Shown here piece after piece: positions 10,965 through 23,457 of a DNA stretch of 64,000 nucleotides. The notes below the pieces were generated by a model. The model did not search any database. It was not told where the DNA came from and saw nothing but the letters and a program-made list of their open reading frames with translations. The stretch is taken from contig NC_016457.1 of the NCBI RefSeq assembly GCF_000226115.1, forward strand, positions 248,001 to 312,000. The letters are read 5' to 3'. Source of the DNA: Thermothielavioides terrestris NRRL 8126 (Eukaryota > Ascomycota > Sordariomycetes > Sordariales > Chaetomiaceae). Made by a program: the position numbers and the translations under genes. How positions within the stretch are numbered: the stretch's first letter is position 1; each line of letters opens with the position of its first letter.

Positions 10965-13900
10965 TATTATTATTAATCTTATATCAAAGAGGCATTTAGT
11001 GCCTCGCTACTAAGAGCAAGTGGTCCCCCCACCTCTATATACACTATTTATATATAGCGTCTACACTATATTCCTGCTATATAAGACGGTCCTCTCTAAT
11101 ATCCTCTCTCTAACTCGCTAGAACTTACCTTTCTAGCCTAGTAGCAACAGAGATATAGCGGCCTATATAGCCTATTGCACGCTACTTACTTATATAATAT
11201 ACCCCTAGCGTAAGCGCCTTAGTCGCTAGGCGTACAATATATATAAAGAGAGCGGCTAGAGGCCAACCTTCCTACGCCTCTTCCTCCTTTTACGCCCTCT
11301 ACTTACACTATTATCCTTATAGCTAATCGCTAGAGGCTCCCCTACTACGTTGCCCTAGCTACTATACGCTAGCTATACGTCTATAGAGCTTTCTACTACT
11401 CCCTTATATCCTATTTCGCGTTCGACATTTAGCTTAAATACTAGCTAGTACTTCTATAGGCGTTTAGTATATATTAGCTATCCTATAAACGCCTAAACGC
11501 CTCTTTTACTTCTAAGTAGTATAAGTAGCGTATATTAGTCCTAGACGCTAGGCCTTCCTATAGTAATTACTAGGTCTTTATAATATATCGCTAGATAGAC
11601 GATAGTTTTAAACATCTCACTATAGCGGTAAAGTGGTATAGACGTATCTAATATATCTTTTTAAAATAGGAACTGCCTTAGGCTAATAGCTCTTATATAT
11701 ACCTATATAAAGAGAGAGCTCTATACTTTACTAAGGTCCTTATATATTTATAGTATCTAGATAAGGGGCTCTAAGCTATATAGGTTAGCTACTTCTCTAT
11801 AGTATATTCTCTCTAGCCTCCTAGCGTCTATATAGCGTATCTACAACTCTCTATATACCTTCTACTTCTTTACTATAACTATATTTATATTAGTATAAAG
11901 CTAAAGATCCTAAAGCTTCTATTTATCGTCTTTACTATTCTCGCTCTATACCTCTACTACTATTGTAAAGTAGTATAAAAGGAGCTATTCTTTAGTCTAT
12001 ACCTACCTTCGTTCTATAGGGGACTCCCCTATAGCTAGCCTTGTCCCTAGGGCACAACGTATATAGCGCCTCCTCTTTAGCCTCGACACTACCTTTATAT
12101 ATACATTGTATAGGAGCTATATAAGCCCTATTCTCTAGAGCCTTTATTTAATATATATTGCTTAGCGGTTAAGGTATAGGTCTATAGGGGGCACCTAGGT
12201 CTCGCTCTTAAGGTTGTAGACTAGTATAGCTTTGTATATACTAGCAACTACCTAGAAGTAGTTTAACTATGTTATACTAAAGCTATATATAATTCTATAG
12301 AGGGTCCCCCTAACTAGTATTAGAGTATACTATACTATAGCCCTATATAAGAGAATACTTCTAATAATCTTTATATAGATCTTCTAAATTTATATAATAT
12401 ATACCCTATATATCTTTACTATAAGCCTTATAAGAACGAACTTCTATATAGCTATCTTCGCCTTTACTACTTTCTTATATATTTTAAAGGAGAGCTTATA
12501 ATCTAGCTATATATCTAAGAACCTCGCTAATTCTACTAGTACAAGCCTAAGTTGGCCTTCGCCTAAGATGTTAACGACCTCTATATATAGCTACTATACC
12601 TTCGTAAAGTAGATAAGCTCGCTCTTCGCTAGTTCGAACTATATACCTCGCTCCACTATCTATTTCTTATACTTAGTAAACCCCCTCTCCAATATATAGT
12701 AGTATACTAGGATATCCTATCTAAATACAAGGAGGTTAGTATCATCTATATACCTAACTGTTAAAAGCCTAGTATATACTTTGAGGGTATAGAACAAAGG
12801 GGTAATAAAGAGGATAAATAGTGCTAGTAATAGTAGCGAGCCTTATAGTATACCCTACTATAAGGTCGTAGGCTCCACTATAACCCTATTGAACTATAGG
12901 CGTATTATACAATCTTCGAAGTAGCTCTTCAAAAGTATAATCAGCTTCCTCTCAAAGCCTAGCTCCTAAAGTATATATAGCAGCTAGATCTAGTTGACTT
13001 AGTCGAAAGCACCTTTCAAGTCTAGCTATAGTAGAAAGATGTAGACGCTATATACCTATACTATCTTCACTATATCAATTACTACCTAGATTATAACCTC
13101 TATTGACCTATATTACTAGAAGCCTCTTTATATCTCTAGGAGCAGCTTATATACCTTAGCTATATATATTACCTAGTTTATAATAGCTACTTTAATAATT
13201 TTATCTACTATACTAAGTAACGATATTAGGCGATATACCTCTACCTCCTTTAACTACTCCTAAAACTTTCCTAGCTTCCTAAGCACAACTACCTATATAA
13301 TATAGAATCTATATAGAAAGTGCTCTAGTTTAAAGCAAATGTATATAATCTCTATAAACATCTTTGAAAGCTTCCCCTCCTTATTATAAGCTTTAAGGAA
13401 CTTATTAATAAGGAGGTCCCTATTAAACGCTTCATTTAATCCTATATAACTTATAATCTCTATAATCTTACTACTATAGACCTTCTAATCGATAAACGCA
13501 ATATTATAAAAAGACCTTTTCAACTAGTCTTAGTCGAGGATACTATTATACTACGTCTATAGAATAGAGAAGAAGCGCTCTACTAACGCCTTAGCCTTTT
13601 ATATATACGTTACTACGCTCTAAGGCTCGCTAGGCCCTAGCTAGAGCGCTAGCAACGCTAGAGGCTTAGGGCATTAGTAGTTCCAAAGTTATATCTACCT
13701 CTCAATATCTTATATTAGCCTCTACTTCTTCGATACTCTAGTAAAAGAACAATGCTAATATAGCGTCTATAACCGGCTAGTATAGTACTTAAACCGCTAT
13801 ACTACCTTATAGTAGTATACTTAGGAGCTCGCTATATAGCTCGATCGCTAGATATATTTAGCCCTCTTTACTTCCTATATTACTTTATTAATTTCGAGGT

Positions 13901-16181
13901 TCTACTATAGTATATAGGATCCTTAATTAAGCTTCTAGTATAGCGCTACTACGTCTATAATACTAGCTAGCTTATATATTAGAGTATTAACTATATCCTT
14001 AAGTTCCTCTATTATATTAACCTCTCTTAGTAGGGTAAGGAACTATACCTCGGCCTTATACCTTTTATAGTCTAATAGCGTCTAGCTATAGCCTAGTAGT
14101 ATAATAGCTCTACTACTACTTCCTTTTAATAGTACTTTAGCTACTTAGGGTATATAGTCTAAGCCTACTAAGTCAAATAGCCCTAGCTACTAAGTACTAC
14201 TACTCTATATTACCTAAATATAGTCAATTATACCGTCTCTATTGCCTTATTGAACCTAAGTAGATATACTACGAAGTATATAAAGCTTAAGCTCCTATTC
14301 CACTATAATCTAAAGTAATATATTTGTTAACTAGAAGGTCCTATTATACTTATCCTATATTAGATAGTAGACATTAAAGTCGTCTACAAGTATATTATAC
14401 CCCCTTAGCTCCTATTCTACTAAGGTGTAGAGTAGTAACCACTACCCTAGCTCTTAGTTAAGCGAATAGATGGACTATACTATAAAGGGGTCTAACCCCC
14501 CTTTTTAAGCGTTACTACTACCTAGTCTTCTCTAGCCTTAGTAAACTAAATTATATAATTAAAGCGTTTACTTATATATAGCGCTACCTTACTAATATTA
14601 TATATCATTTTATATTGCCTACCTCGTCTATAAGGCAAGGTTAGCAAAGTTGTATTTAAGTGGACTAGCAGCTTTTAAATCGCTATTAGGTTAAACTCCT
14701 CTCTCCCCTTTAGCGCTTAGTTAAGGTAGTACCTACTACTATTGGTATTCTAATAGAGTATCCTTAGCGTTATAGCTATATACTCAACGTAGAATAGAGG
14801 CCCTTGGTTATAACTATATTAAACTACAAAGCTAGCTCTATACTTCTATTATATAGGGGCGTTATATAAATAGTACTCCTATTCTATATCCTAGCTCCCT
14901 AGAACATTTATAAGAATACTCTAAACTAGAATAAGTCTATACTATTAGAGCGCCCTACTCTCTAGATATCGATAGACTAGCCTACCTTAGCAAGACGTTT
15001 CCTTAGACGTTACTCTCCTAACTCATCTTCTTAGTTTCTATACTATATACTCGCCTCTACTATTGTCGTTGCTTAAAGTTAGGATATATAGAATATAAAT
15101 AGGCGGTTAAAGAACTAATCCCTTATATATTTATACTACTTCTATACAACTTTGTAGCTTATATTAAAGGCTATATAGATACCTCTATACTTAATATACT
15201 TTAGCTAGTGCCTAGCTAGGTTAGTTTTTATAAAGTACTACGTCTCTTACTCTCTTATAGTATTGCTATTACTATATACTATATAGATATAAACTAGATA
15301 ATATACCTCCTCCTCTTTATAGAATATCGCTTTATATCTCTACTTTCTATATTTAAAGTATAAGATCGTATATACTATACCCTTAAAGCATTTACAAAGG
15401 TAGATGATATAGTCGAATAAAACCCCCTAGTTAATAAGCCCTATAGCTTCCTTAACTATATAGACCTCAACTAATATATATATCGTCTATAGTCCTTGCC
15501 TATCCTTAGTACTACCCTATAGTATATATAGCTTTATATATATGACCTAGACCTTATTTTCCTTTGCTAGGTCCGCCGCTAGGCGGTCGAAGCTATTTCT
15601 ATATCTTACTAAAGTAGCTAGCTAAACGCCCTTCGCTAGTACTACGAAGGTATAGTATTTAAGCACTATAGTCGCCCTAAATATAGTGATAACCTACACC
15701 TTATTGTCTTTATCAACGAACTATGTCTAGCGATCCTCTTTAAATATAACTACTATATTTCTACTCTTTAGCAACTTCTACACTATAATAGCGCTATTTC
15801 CATCACCTCCTATAGTCGCTCCTATTGTAGCTATAGCTATATTAACCGCCTAGATTATATCCTCTACGCTTCTATTAACAATATCTGTAGGCGCCTATCT
15901 AAAGTTAATTACAAGCTTATAAAATAGCTTCTTTAGTATATACTATATATAGCTTTTAAGTAGCTAGGGCATTATCGTTGTAGCTATACCCTGCCCTACT
16001 ACCTAGGCCTAGGTCCTCGCCTAAGCACCTCTAACGCCTATCTATTGCCTAACTTTGTTCTTTATTTATATAACCTCCTCTTTTATATAGTCAATGCTCT
16101 TATATAGCTTATATATATTATAAAGGTAGTTTAGCTTACCCTAAAACACTTTATAGTAGTATATATATATAGTAGCCTATA
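10965..16181 (-). mobile_element. Tad-3 LINE, full length, main part
   Basis: With 21802-22157 this makes a complete copy of about 5.57 kb. In plus-strand order it shows the complementary (TTA)n tail (10965), the 3' stem-loop (about 10989-11005), the C-terminal tail and RNase H-like region, RT, APE endonuclease, ORF1 with its zinc knuckle, and the 5' UTR. It is interrupted in the 5' UTR by Tad-4, with a 19-bp target duplication. All frames are broken by RIP-type stops. Confidence 0.92.
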
Positions 16182-16287
16182 CTATAATCTTGAAAAAAAG
16201 AGCTTCTTCGCACTTAAACGCCGATTACAAAGGAACCGTTGAGCTAAAACCGAATCCGACGACGTAAGCGTTTTTAGCGTACCCAAT

Positions 16288-16318
16288 TACCCCTATCTAC
16301 GATATTGTAGAGGGGGCG
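16288..16318 (+). other. LINE 5' UTR stem-loop
   Basis: ACCCCTATCTAC and GTAGAGGGGG can pair across a short loop (about 16288-16318). The equivalent sequence is in every copy that keeps its 5' end, for example around 22040-22065, 22905-22930, 32985-33010 and 60418-60445. The function is unknown. Confidence 0.5.
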
Positions 16319-16564
16319 TAATGGCTATATAGGTCGTAGTAGCGATAGCGGTAGCCTAGCGTTAGGCACTGTAGGTCGCGACACTGCGGCTAACGTATAT
16401 AAACACCCCGACCGACGTAACCAAAGACTTAGGCTCCTTTCCGTAGGAGCTATAAACGATTAGAATATATATACCAAGGGTGCTAGCGACAAGCGATCGA
16501 GGCTCTTATAGGAATTCTATACCCTAGTGTCGCTAGAGATATAGCTATATATATAAATAGCTAT

Positions 16565-17760
16565 ATATATATACTACTATAAGGTGTTCTAAGACGAGCT
16601 AAACTGCCTTTGCAATGTATACGAGCTATATAGGAACGTCGACTATATTAAAGAGGAGGTTATACAAATTAAAAATAAGGTTAAAATATAGGCGAGCGTT
16701 AAAGGTATATAAGCGAGGACTTAGGTATAGGTAGTAGAGTAGGGTATAGCTACGATAGTAGTGCCCTAGCTACTTAAAAGCTATACTTAGTATATACTAA
16801 AGAAACTGTTCTATAAGCTTATAGTAGACCTTAGGCAAGCTCCTATAGATATCGTCAATAGAAGTATAGATAATATAGTCTAAATGGTTAATATAACTAC
16901 AACGACGATAAAAGCGACGATAAGGGGTAGCGAAAGTAGTATAATTGTAGTATAGAAGCTATTAAAGAGTAGGAATATAGTAGTTACCTTTAAAGAGGAT
17001 CGCTAGGCGTAGTTTACTAATAAAGACAATAAGGTATAGGTTATAGCTACGTTTAGAGCAACTATAATATTTAAACGCTATACCTTTATAGTACTTATAA
17101 AAGGCGTTTAGCTAGCTACCTTGACGAGGTATAGAGGTAATGCCAACCGCCTAGCGGTAGACCTAGCGAAGGAGAATAAAGTTCAAATTATATATATAAG
17201 GCTATAGGCGCTATAGGGTAGTGCTAGGGACGGTTAAGGGCTATAAACGATATATATACTAGTTGAGCTATATATAGTTAAGGAAGTAGCGAGGCTTATT
17301 AACTAAAAGGTCCTACTCAATTATATAGTCTACCTTTATAAGTGCTTTAAAGGCGTAGTATATATAATTCTATACTTTAAATATAGAAAGTAGAAATATA
17401 AAGCGATATTTTATAAAGAGAAAGAGGTATATTGCCTAATCTACGTCTATATAGTATATAGCGATAGCGATATAGCGAAAGAGCAAAAGGCAAGATACCT
17501 AGTAAAGACCGACCTAGCTAGGAATAAGCCGAAGTATATCAACTATAGAAGCGCCTATATAGTCTTTGATACAAGCTATAAGATAGTAAAGGAGTAGCGC
17601 TAATACACGAAGGAGTAGTTCAACGACTATCTATTTACCTTCTATATACCTTAGTCTCGAGTAGTAGTAGCGATAGAGGCAAATATATAGTATAAAAGCT
17701 AAGGGGACAAGTCAAAAGAATAGCGCTTAAGGAAATACTTTACTAAAGTAGGCTAGCCTA
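16565..17760 (+). pseudogene. Tad-4 ORF1 (gag-like RNA-binding protein), degenerate
   Basis: The translation from about 16565 is interrupted by many stops but shows the features of a LINE ORF1. A lysine/arginine-rich middle is followed by cysteine-rich blocks. KYINYRSAYIVFDTSYK at 17526-17576 corresponds to a CX2CX4HX6C zinc knuckle with its Cys and His codons turned to Tyr. A second Cys-rich block lies just before it (from about 17330, YLYKCFKG). The start cannot be fixed, since no credible initiation codon survives. ORF1 proteins bind the element RNA to form the transposition particle. Confidence 0.7.
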
Positions 17761-17789
17761 CCGATATCTAGAGGGTAGAGCGCTCTAAT

Positions 17790-20700
17790 AGTATAGACCT
17801 ATTCTAATTTAAAGTACTTTTATAAACCTTCTAAGGAGCTAGGGTATAGAATAGGAGCGCTACTTATATAGTGTCCCTATATAATGTAAATATAGAGCTA
17901 ACTTTATAATCTAATATAGTAATAACCGAGGGCCCCTATCCTATACTAAATATATAGCTATAACGCTAAGAGTACTCTACTAGAACATTAATAGTAGTAG
18001 AAACTACTTTAACTAAATGCTAGAGGGTAGAGAGGAGTTCGACCTAATAGCGATTTAGGAGCTGCCGATTCGCCTAGATATGACCCCCCTAGCCCCGCCC
18101 TATAGGCGAGGCAGCTAGTATAAGATAGTATATAGCGTTAGTAGGGTAGCACTATATATAAGTAATGCTTGACTATATAATATAGTCGGCTAAGACAAAG
18201 GAAGATTAGGTAGCTATAACCTTTGAGAAAGAAGGATCGGACCCCTTTACAATATAGTCCATTTATTCGCCTAACTAGGAGCTAGGGTAGCGGTTGCTAC
18301 TCTATACCTTAGTAGAGTAAGAGCCAAGAGAACGTAATATACTTATAGGCAACTTCAACGCCTATTACCTAATATAGGATAAGTACAATAGGACCTTTTA
18401 ATTAATAAGTATACTACTCTAGATTGTAGTAGAATAGGAGCTTAAGCTTTATATACTATATAGTATATCTATCTAAGTATAGTAAAGCAATAGAGATAGT
18501 ATAATCGACTATATCTAAGCAACGTAGGGTAGCGGTACCTAGTAGCTAGGACCTTTTAACTTAGTAGGCTTAGACTATATACTCTAGGTAGCTAAAGTAC
18601 CGTTAAAGGGGAATAGTAGTAGAGCCGCTATACTATAGGGCTATAGCTAGGTGCTATTAGACTATAAAAGGTATAAGGCTAAAGCCTAGTTCCTAACCTT
18701 ATTAAAGGAGATTAATATAGTAGAGGAACTTAAAGATATAGTAGATACTCTTATATATAAGCTAACTAGTATCGTAGATATAGTAGCTCTATACTATAAG
18801 CTTAACTAGGGGTCCTATACACTATAGTAGAATCTCGAAGTCGATAAGGCAATATAAAAAGCAAAGAGGGCTAAATACACCTAGTGGTCAAGCTATATAG
18901 CGAGCTCCTAAATATATTACTATAAAGTGGTATAGCGTTTTAAACGCTATACCCACCGGTTATAGACACTATATTAATGCTATTTACTTGCTAGGGCGTC
19001 GAGGGAGTAAAAGCTAATATAGGATATTAAAAGGTAGGTATAGCTTCGAAGCTACTAATGCTCTAAACCTCTAGCGCTACTAGTACTCTAGCTAGGACCT
19101 AGTAAGCCCTAGAGCACTATAACGTATACCTAGAAGGCTAAGGCGCTAGTAGAGCGCTTTTTTCCTATATTATAAACGTAGTATAATAGTATCTCTAACC
19201 GAGACTAGCCTAAAAGGTCTTTTTATAATACTACGCCTATTGACTAGGAGGTATATAGAACTAAGATTATAGAGATTATAAGCTATATAGGATCGAATAA
19301 AGCGCTTAGCAAAGACCTCTTTATTAATAAGTTCTTTAAGGCCTATAACAAGGAGAGTAAGCTATTAAAGGTGCTTATAGCAATTATATATATCTATTTC
19401 AAGCTAGAGCACTTCCTATATAGATTCTATACTATATAGGTGGTTGTCTTTAGGAAGCTAGAGAAGTCTCTAGAATAGCTAACGGAGGTAGAGGCGTATC
19501 GCCTAATATCGCTACTTAGTATAGTAGGCAAGATTATCGAAGTAGCTATTATAGACTAAGTAATATATATAGCTAAGGCGTATAAACTACTCCTAGAGAT
19601 ATAGATAGGCTTCTAGTAGTATAGGTCTATAGAGGTAGTAATCTAGATAGTAACTAATATAATGAAGATAGTATAGATATATAGCGCTTATACTTTGCTA
19701 TTATAATTAGACCTAAAAGGCGCTTTCGACTAGGTCGACTAGGTCTAGCTACTATATACACTCTAGGAACTAGGCTTTGAGAGGAAGCTGATTATACTTT
19801 TAAAGAGCTACTTCGAAGATTGTATAATACGTCTATAGTTTAATAGGATTATAGCCAAGCCTACAACTCTATAGCAAGGTACACTATAGGGCTCGCTACT
19901 ATCGCTAGTGCTATTTATCCTCTTTATCACCCCCCTATTCTATACCCTCGAAGCGTATACTAGGCTTCTAACGGTCAGATATATAGATAATACTAACCTT
20001 TTTACATTTAGATAAGATATACTAGTGTATTGCTATATACTAGAGAGGGGGTTTACTAAATATAAGAAATAGGCTATAGAATAGAGGATATAGTTTAAAC
20101 TAGCGAAGAGCGAGCTTATCTACTTTATAAGGGCGTAGCGGCTATATATAGAGGTCGTTAATATCCTTGGCGAAGGTTAGCTAGGACTTATACCTATAGA
20201 GTTAGTAAGGTTCCTAGGTATATAACTAGACTATAAACTCTTGTTTTAAGTATATAAGAAGGTAGTTAAGGCTAAGATAGCTATATAGAAGTTTACCTTT
20301 ATAAGACTTATAGCGAAGATATATAGGGTATATATTATATAAGCTTAGGAGATCTATATAAAGGTCATTAGGAGCGTCCTTTTATATAGGGCGGTAGTGT
20401 AGTATACCCTAACGCTAATCGGAAGGACTCCCTATAGGATTGTATATAGCTTTAGTGCAATGTAGTTAGGCTACCTCTAGGTAGTTACTAATATATATAA
20501 GGCTACGTTAGTCTATAACTTAGAAAATAAGACCTAGGTACCCTCTATCGATCTATACCTTAACCGCTAGGCGGTATATACTAAGTAGAGGCTCTAGAAA
20601 ACTAGGCTTATATAGCTCTTATACAATGTCTATACAAAGGTAGTGTCAAGGTTAAAGAAGTAGCGCTATATATACTATACCCTAGTAGTAGGACTAGCTA

Positions 20701-21460
20701 TAAAGGAGTCTCCTATAGAGTAGAGGCAACTATAGGCTAAGGACTAGCTCCTTATATACCGTTTAGCAATAGTAGTAGAGGTATAAGGCGAAAGTAACAA
20801 AGACGACAATTAGAGACCTAGAGAGCTATAGCTATACGCTAATATAGACGTAGCTACAATAGAGGAGTAGAAGGTATATAGAGAGCTATAGATATACTAT
20901 ACAGACGCTAGGAAACTAGAGAGGATATACTATAGAGAAGTAGCGAACCTATATACCTTAGAACCCTTTACTTAAATGCTATAGGTATACGAAGATCTTA
21001 GTAAAGTATAAAGCTCCCTCTTTATATAGGCGCGAACTAGGGCTATTAGCCTTAGACAGTTCCTATTTTAGAAGAGGGTACTAGATATATCTATACTGCT
21101 TTATCGCTATAGCAAGGTACCTAAGACCGTCGTCTACCTTACAATACGCTATAAGAACCCTATAGTTACTATAGGAAGGCCTTACGTCCAAGATCGATAT
21201 ATACTACTTACGCTACTTAGGAGTAAGAGAAGCGCCTAGAGGCTTATAGAATAGCTAATATATACTAAGCGCCTATAGGAGTACTAGCTAGCGTTTAAGC
21301 TAAACGTCGAAGGCGAGGTAGGATATAGGGGATTAGCGGAGAGCTCTACAAATATACGGTAGGAGCGTAGTAGCTAGGATAACGTAGTAGGGGAGCCTTA
21401 GGCGGCTAGCTACGAGGACTAAGGCGTAGGCGAGAGGCGTAATAGGAAGAAGAGGAGGCG
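17790..21460 (+). pseudogene. Tad-4 ORF2 (APE endonuclease, reverse transcriptase, RNase H-like C terminus), degenerate
   Basis: Domains in order: endonuclease with LIGNFNAYY at about 18341-18370 (APE family GDFNAHH, Asp turned to Asn); RT with DLKGAFD at about 19709-19730 (RT motif A) and RYIDNTNLFTF at 19977-20010 (motif C, YxDD turned to YIDN); and an RNase H-like beginning IYYTDARKLERIYYRE at 20892-20935 (first Asp of YTDAS kept). This is followed by the block usual in fungal LINEs (RQFLF*KRV...) and a basic tail (RRNRKKRRRRKVG, near 21440). ORF2 nicks the target and primes cDNA synthesis there. Dozens of in-frame TAGs make it inactive. Confidence 0.88.
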
Positions 21461-21801
21461 TAGGAAGGTCGGCCTCTAGCCGCTCCCCTCGAGTATATAG
21501 CGCGCCTAGTAGCTACAACACCTACGCTAGGAGTATATCGTATATATAAGTGGCGCGCAATAGGCTATATAGGCCACTATATCTCCGTCGCTACTTAGCT
21601 AGAAAGGTAAGTTCTAGCGAATTGGAGAGAAGGAACTAGGGAGGCCTACCCTATATAGTGGGAACGTAGTGTAGGCGCTACGTATAAGTGGTATATATAA
21701 AGGTGGAGGGACCGCTTGCCTTTAGTAGCGAGGCGCTAAGTGCCTCTTTAGTATAAGATTAATAATAATAATAATAATAATAATATATATAGTAGCCTAT
21801 A

Positions 21802-22157
21802 TATATAGCTATATCTCTAGTAGTACTAGGGCGTAGAACTTCTATAAAAGCCTTAATTGTTTGTCGCTAATGCTCTTAGTATATATATTCCGATCGTTCG
21901 TAGCTCCTATAGGAGGGAGCTTAAATCTTTAGTCGCGTCGGTCGAGGTGCTTATATACGTTAGCTATAGTGTTACAATTTATAGCGTCTACTATTGGACT
22001 ACTGCTATCGCTATTACGACCTATATAGCTACTACGCCCCCTCTACAATATTGTAGATAGGGGTAATTGGGTACGCTAAGAATACTCGCGTTGTTAGATT
22101 CGATTTTAGTTCAACGGTTCCTTTGTATTTGGTATTTAAGTACAAAGAAGCCTTTCT
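21802..22157 (-). mobile_element. Tad-3 LINE, 5' UTR remainder
   Basis: This is the 5' end of Tad-3, displaced by Tad-4. It ends at AAGTACAAAGAAGCC, as do the other 5' ends. The next bases (TCGCTCTAAATAT, 22158-22170) are the right target duplication, after which Tad-1 resumes. Small open stretches here (for example 21857-22060 and 22067-22339) are antisense to the LINE and not genes. Confidence 0.9.
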
Positions 22158-22170
22158 TCGCTCTAAATAT

Positions 22171-23019
22171 AGTAGTAACCTACGCTTTATTGTCTTTATT
22201 AGCGAACTATATCTATTGGTCCTCCTTAAATATAACTACTATATTCCTACTCTTTAGTAGCTTTTATATTATAATTATATCATTTCTACTACCTTTTATC
22301 GTTGTTCTTATTATAGCTATAGCTATATTGACTATCTAGACTATATCATCTATACTCCTATTGATAATATCTATAGACGTCTATCTAAAGTCTACTATAA
22401 GTTTATAGAATAGCTTCTTTAGTATATACTATATATAGCTTTCGAGTAGCTAGGGCGTTGCTACTATAGCTATACCCTGCCTTGCTACCTAGGCCTAGGT
22501 CCTCGCCTAGGCACTTCTAGCGCCCATCTATAGTCTAACCTTGTTCCTTATCTATATAACCTCCTCTTTTATATAGTCGATACTCCTATATAGCTTATAT
22601 ATATTATAGGGGTAGTTCAGCTTATCTCGAAACACCTTATTGTAGTATATATATATAGTAGCCTATATATACGGCTATATCTTTGGCGACACTAAGGTGT
22701 AGGACTCTTATAAAAGCTTTGATCTCTTGTTACTAGTGCCCTTAGTATATATATTCCAATCGTTTATAGCTCCTATAGGAGGGAGCCTAAGTCTTTAGTT
22801 GCGTAGGTCGAGGTACTTGTATATATTAGCTGTAGTGTCGCAACTCGTAGAGCCCGCTATTAGGCTACTACTATCGCTATCGCAACCTATATAGCTGCTA
22901 CGCCCCCTCTACAACATCGTAGATAGGGGTAACTAGGTGCGCTAAGAACGTTTATATTGTCAGATTCGATTTTAGCTCAATAGTTCCTTCGCAATCGGCG
23001 TTTAAGTACGAAGAAGCCT
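22171..23019 (-). mobile_element. Tad-1 LINE, fragment 3 (ORF1 N-terminal part and 5' UTR)
   Basis: This piece continues Tad-1 from the Tad-3 insertion point to its 5' end (AAGTACGAAGAAGCC at about 23005-23019). Joining the three fragments gives an unbroken minus-strand LINE from the middle of RT to the 5' end. It is followed directly by Tad-5 sequence. Confidence 0.88.
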
Positions 23020-23457
23020 CCCTATATAGCTTATATATATATCATAGAGGTAGTTTAGCTCATTTTAAAATACTTTACAGTAGTATATATATATAGTAGC
23101 CTATATATATAGCTATATCTCTAGCGATACTAAGGTATAGAACTCTTATAAAAGCCTCGATATCTTATTGCTAGTGCCCTTAATATATATATTCCGATCG
23201 TTTATAGCTCCTATAGAAGGGAGCCTAAGTCTTCAGTCACGTTGGTCGAGGTACTTACACGTATTAGCTATAGTGTCGCGACTCGCAGAGCTTACTATCG
23301 AGCTACTGCTATCGCCACTACAACCTACGTAGCCACTACGCCCTCTCTACGACATCGTAGATAGGGGTAACTAGATATACTGAGAACGCTTGCGTTAATA
23401 GATTTGATTTTAGCTCAATGGTTCCTTTGCAATCGGCGTTTGAGTGCGAAGAAGCCT
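23020..23457 (-). mobile_element. Tad-5 LINE, 5' end fragment
   Basis: This holds the first roughly 440 bp of another copy: start of ORF1 and the 5' UTR with its stem-loop, ending GAGTGCGAAGAAGCC. It resumes at the point where Tad-1 ends, so Tad-1 inserted into Tad-5. The rest of Tad-5 should lie left of the window. It retains some TpG/CpA (for example GAGTGCGAAG). Confidence 0.82.

Larger units (their letters stand above)
16182..21782 (+). mobile_element. Tad-4 LINE, full length, plus strand (about 5.6 kb)
   Basis: This is the only plus-strand copy, so it serves as the reference for the family. The 5' end is near 16190 (GAAAAAAAGAGCTTCTTCG), followed by a 5' UTR with a stem-loop, ORF1, ORF2, the 3' stem-loop GAGGCGCTAAGTGCCTC (21730-21746) and a (TAA)n tail (21759-21782). 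It is flanked by ATATATATAGTAGCCTATA at 16163-16181 and 21783-21801. It was inserted head-on into the 5' UTR of Tad-3. APE endonuclease, RT and an RNase H-like C-terminal domain place it with the fungal Tad-type LINEs; clade assignment is by architecture only. Confidence 0.93.

Noticed and set aside
21857..22339. Two plus-strand open frames, one resembling a membrane protein
   Set aside because: They are antisense to the Tad-3 5' UTR and Tad-1 ORF1. The hydrophobic look comes from TA-rich codons, and the frames are not open in the other LINE copies.
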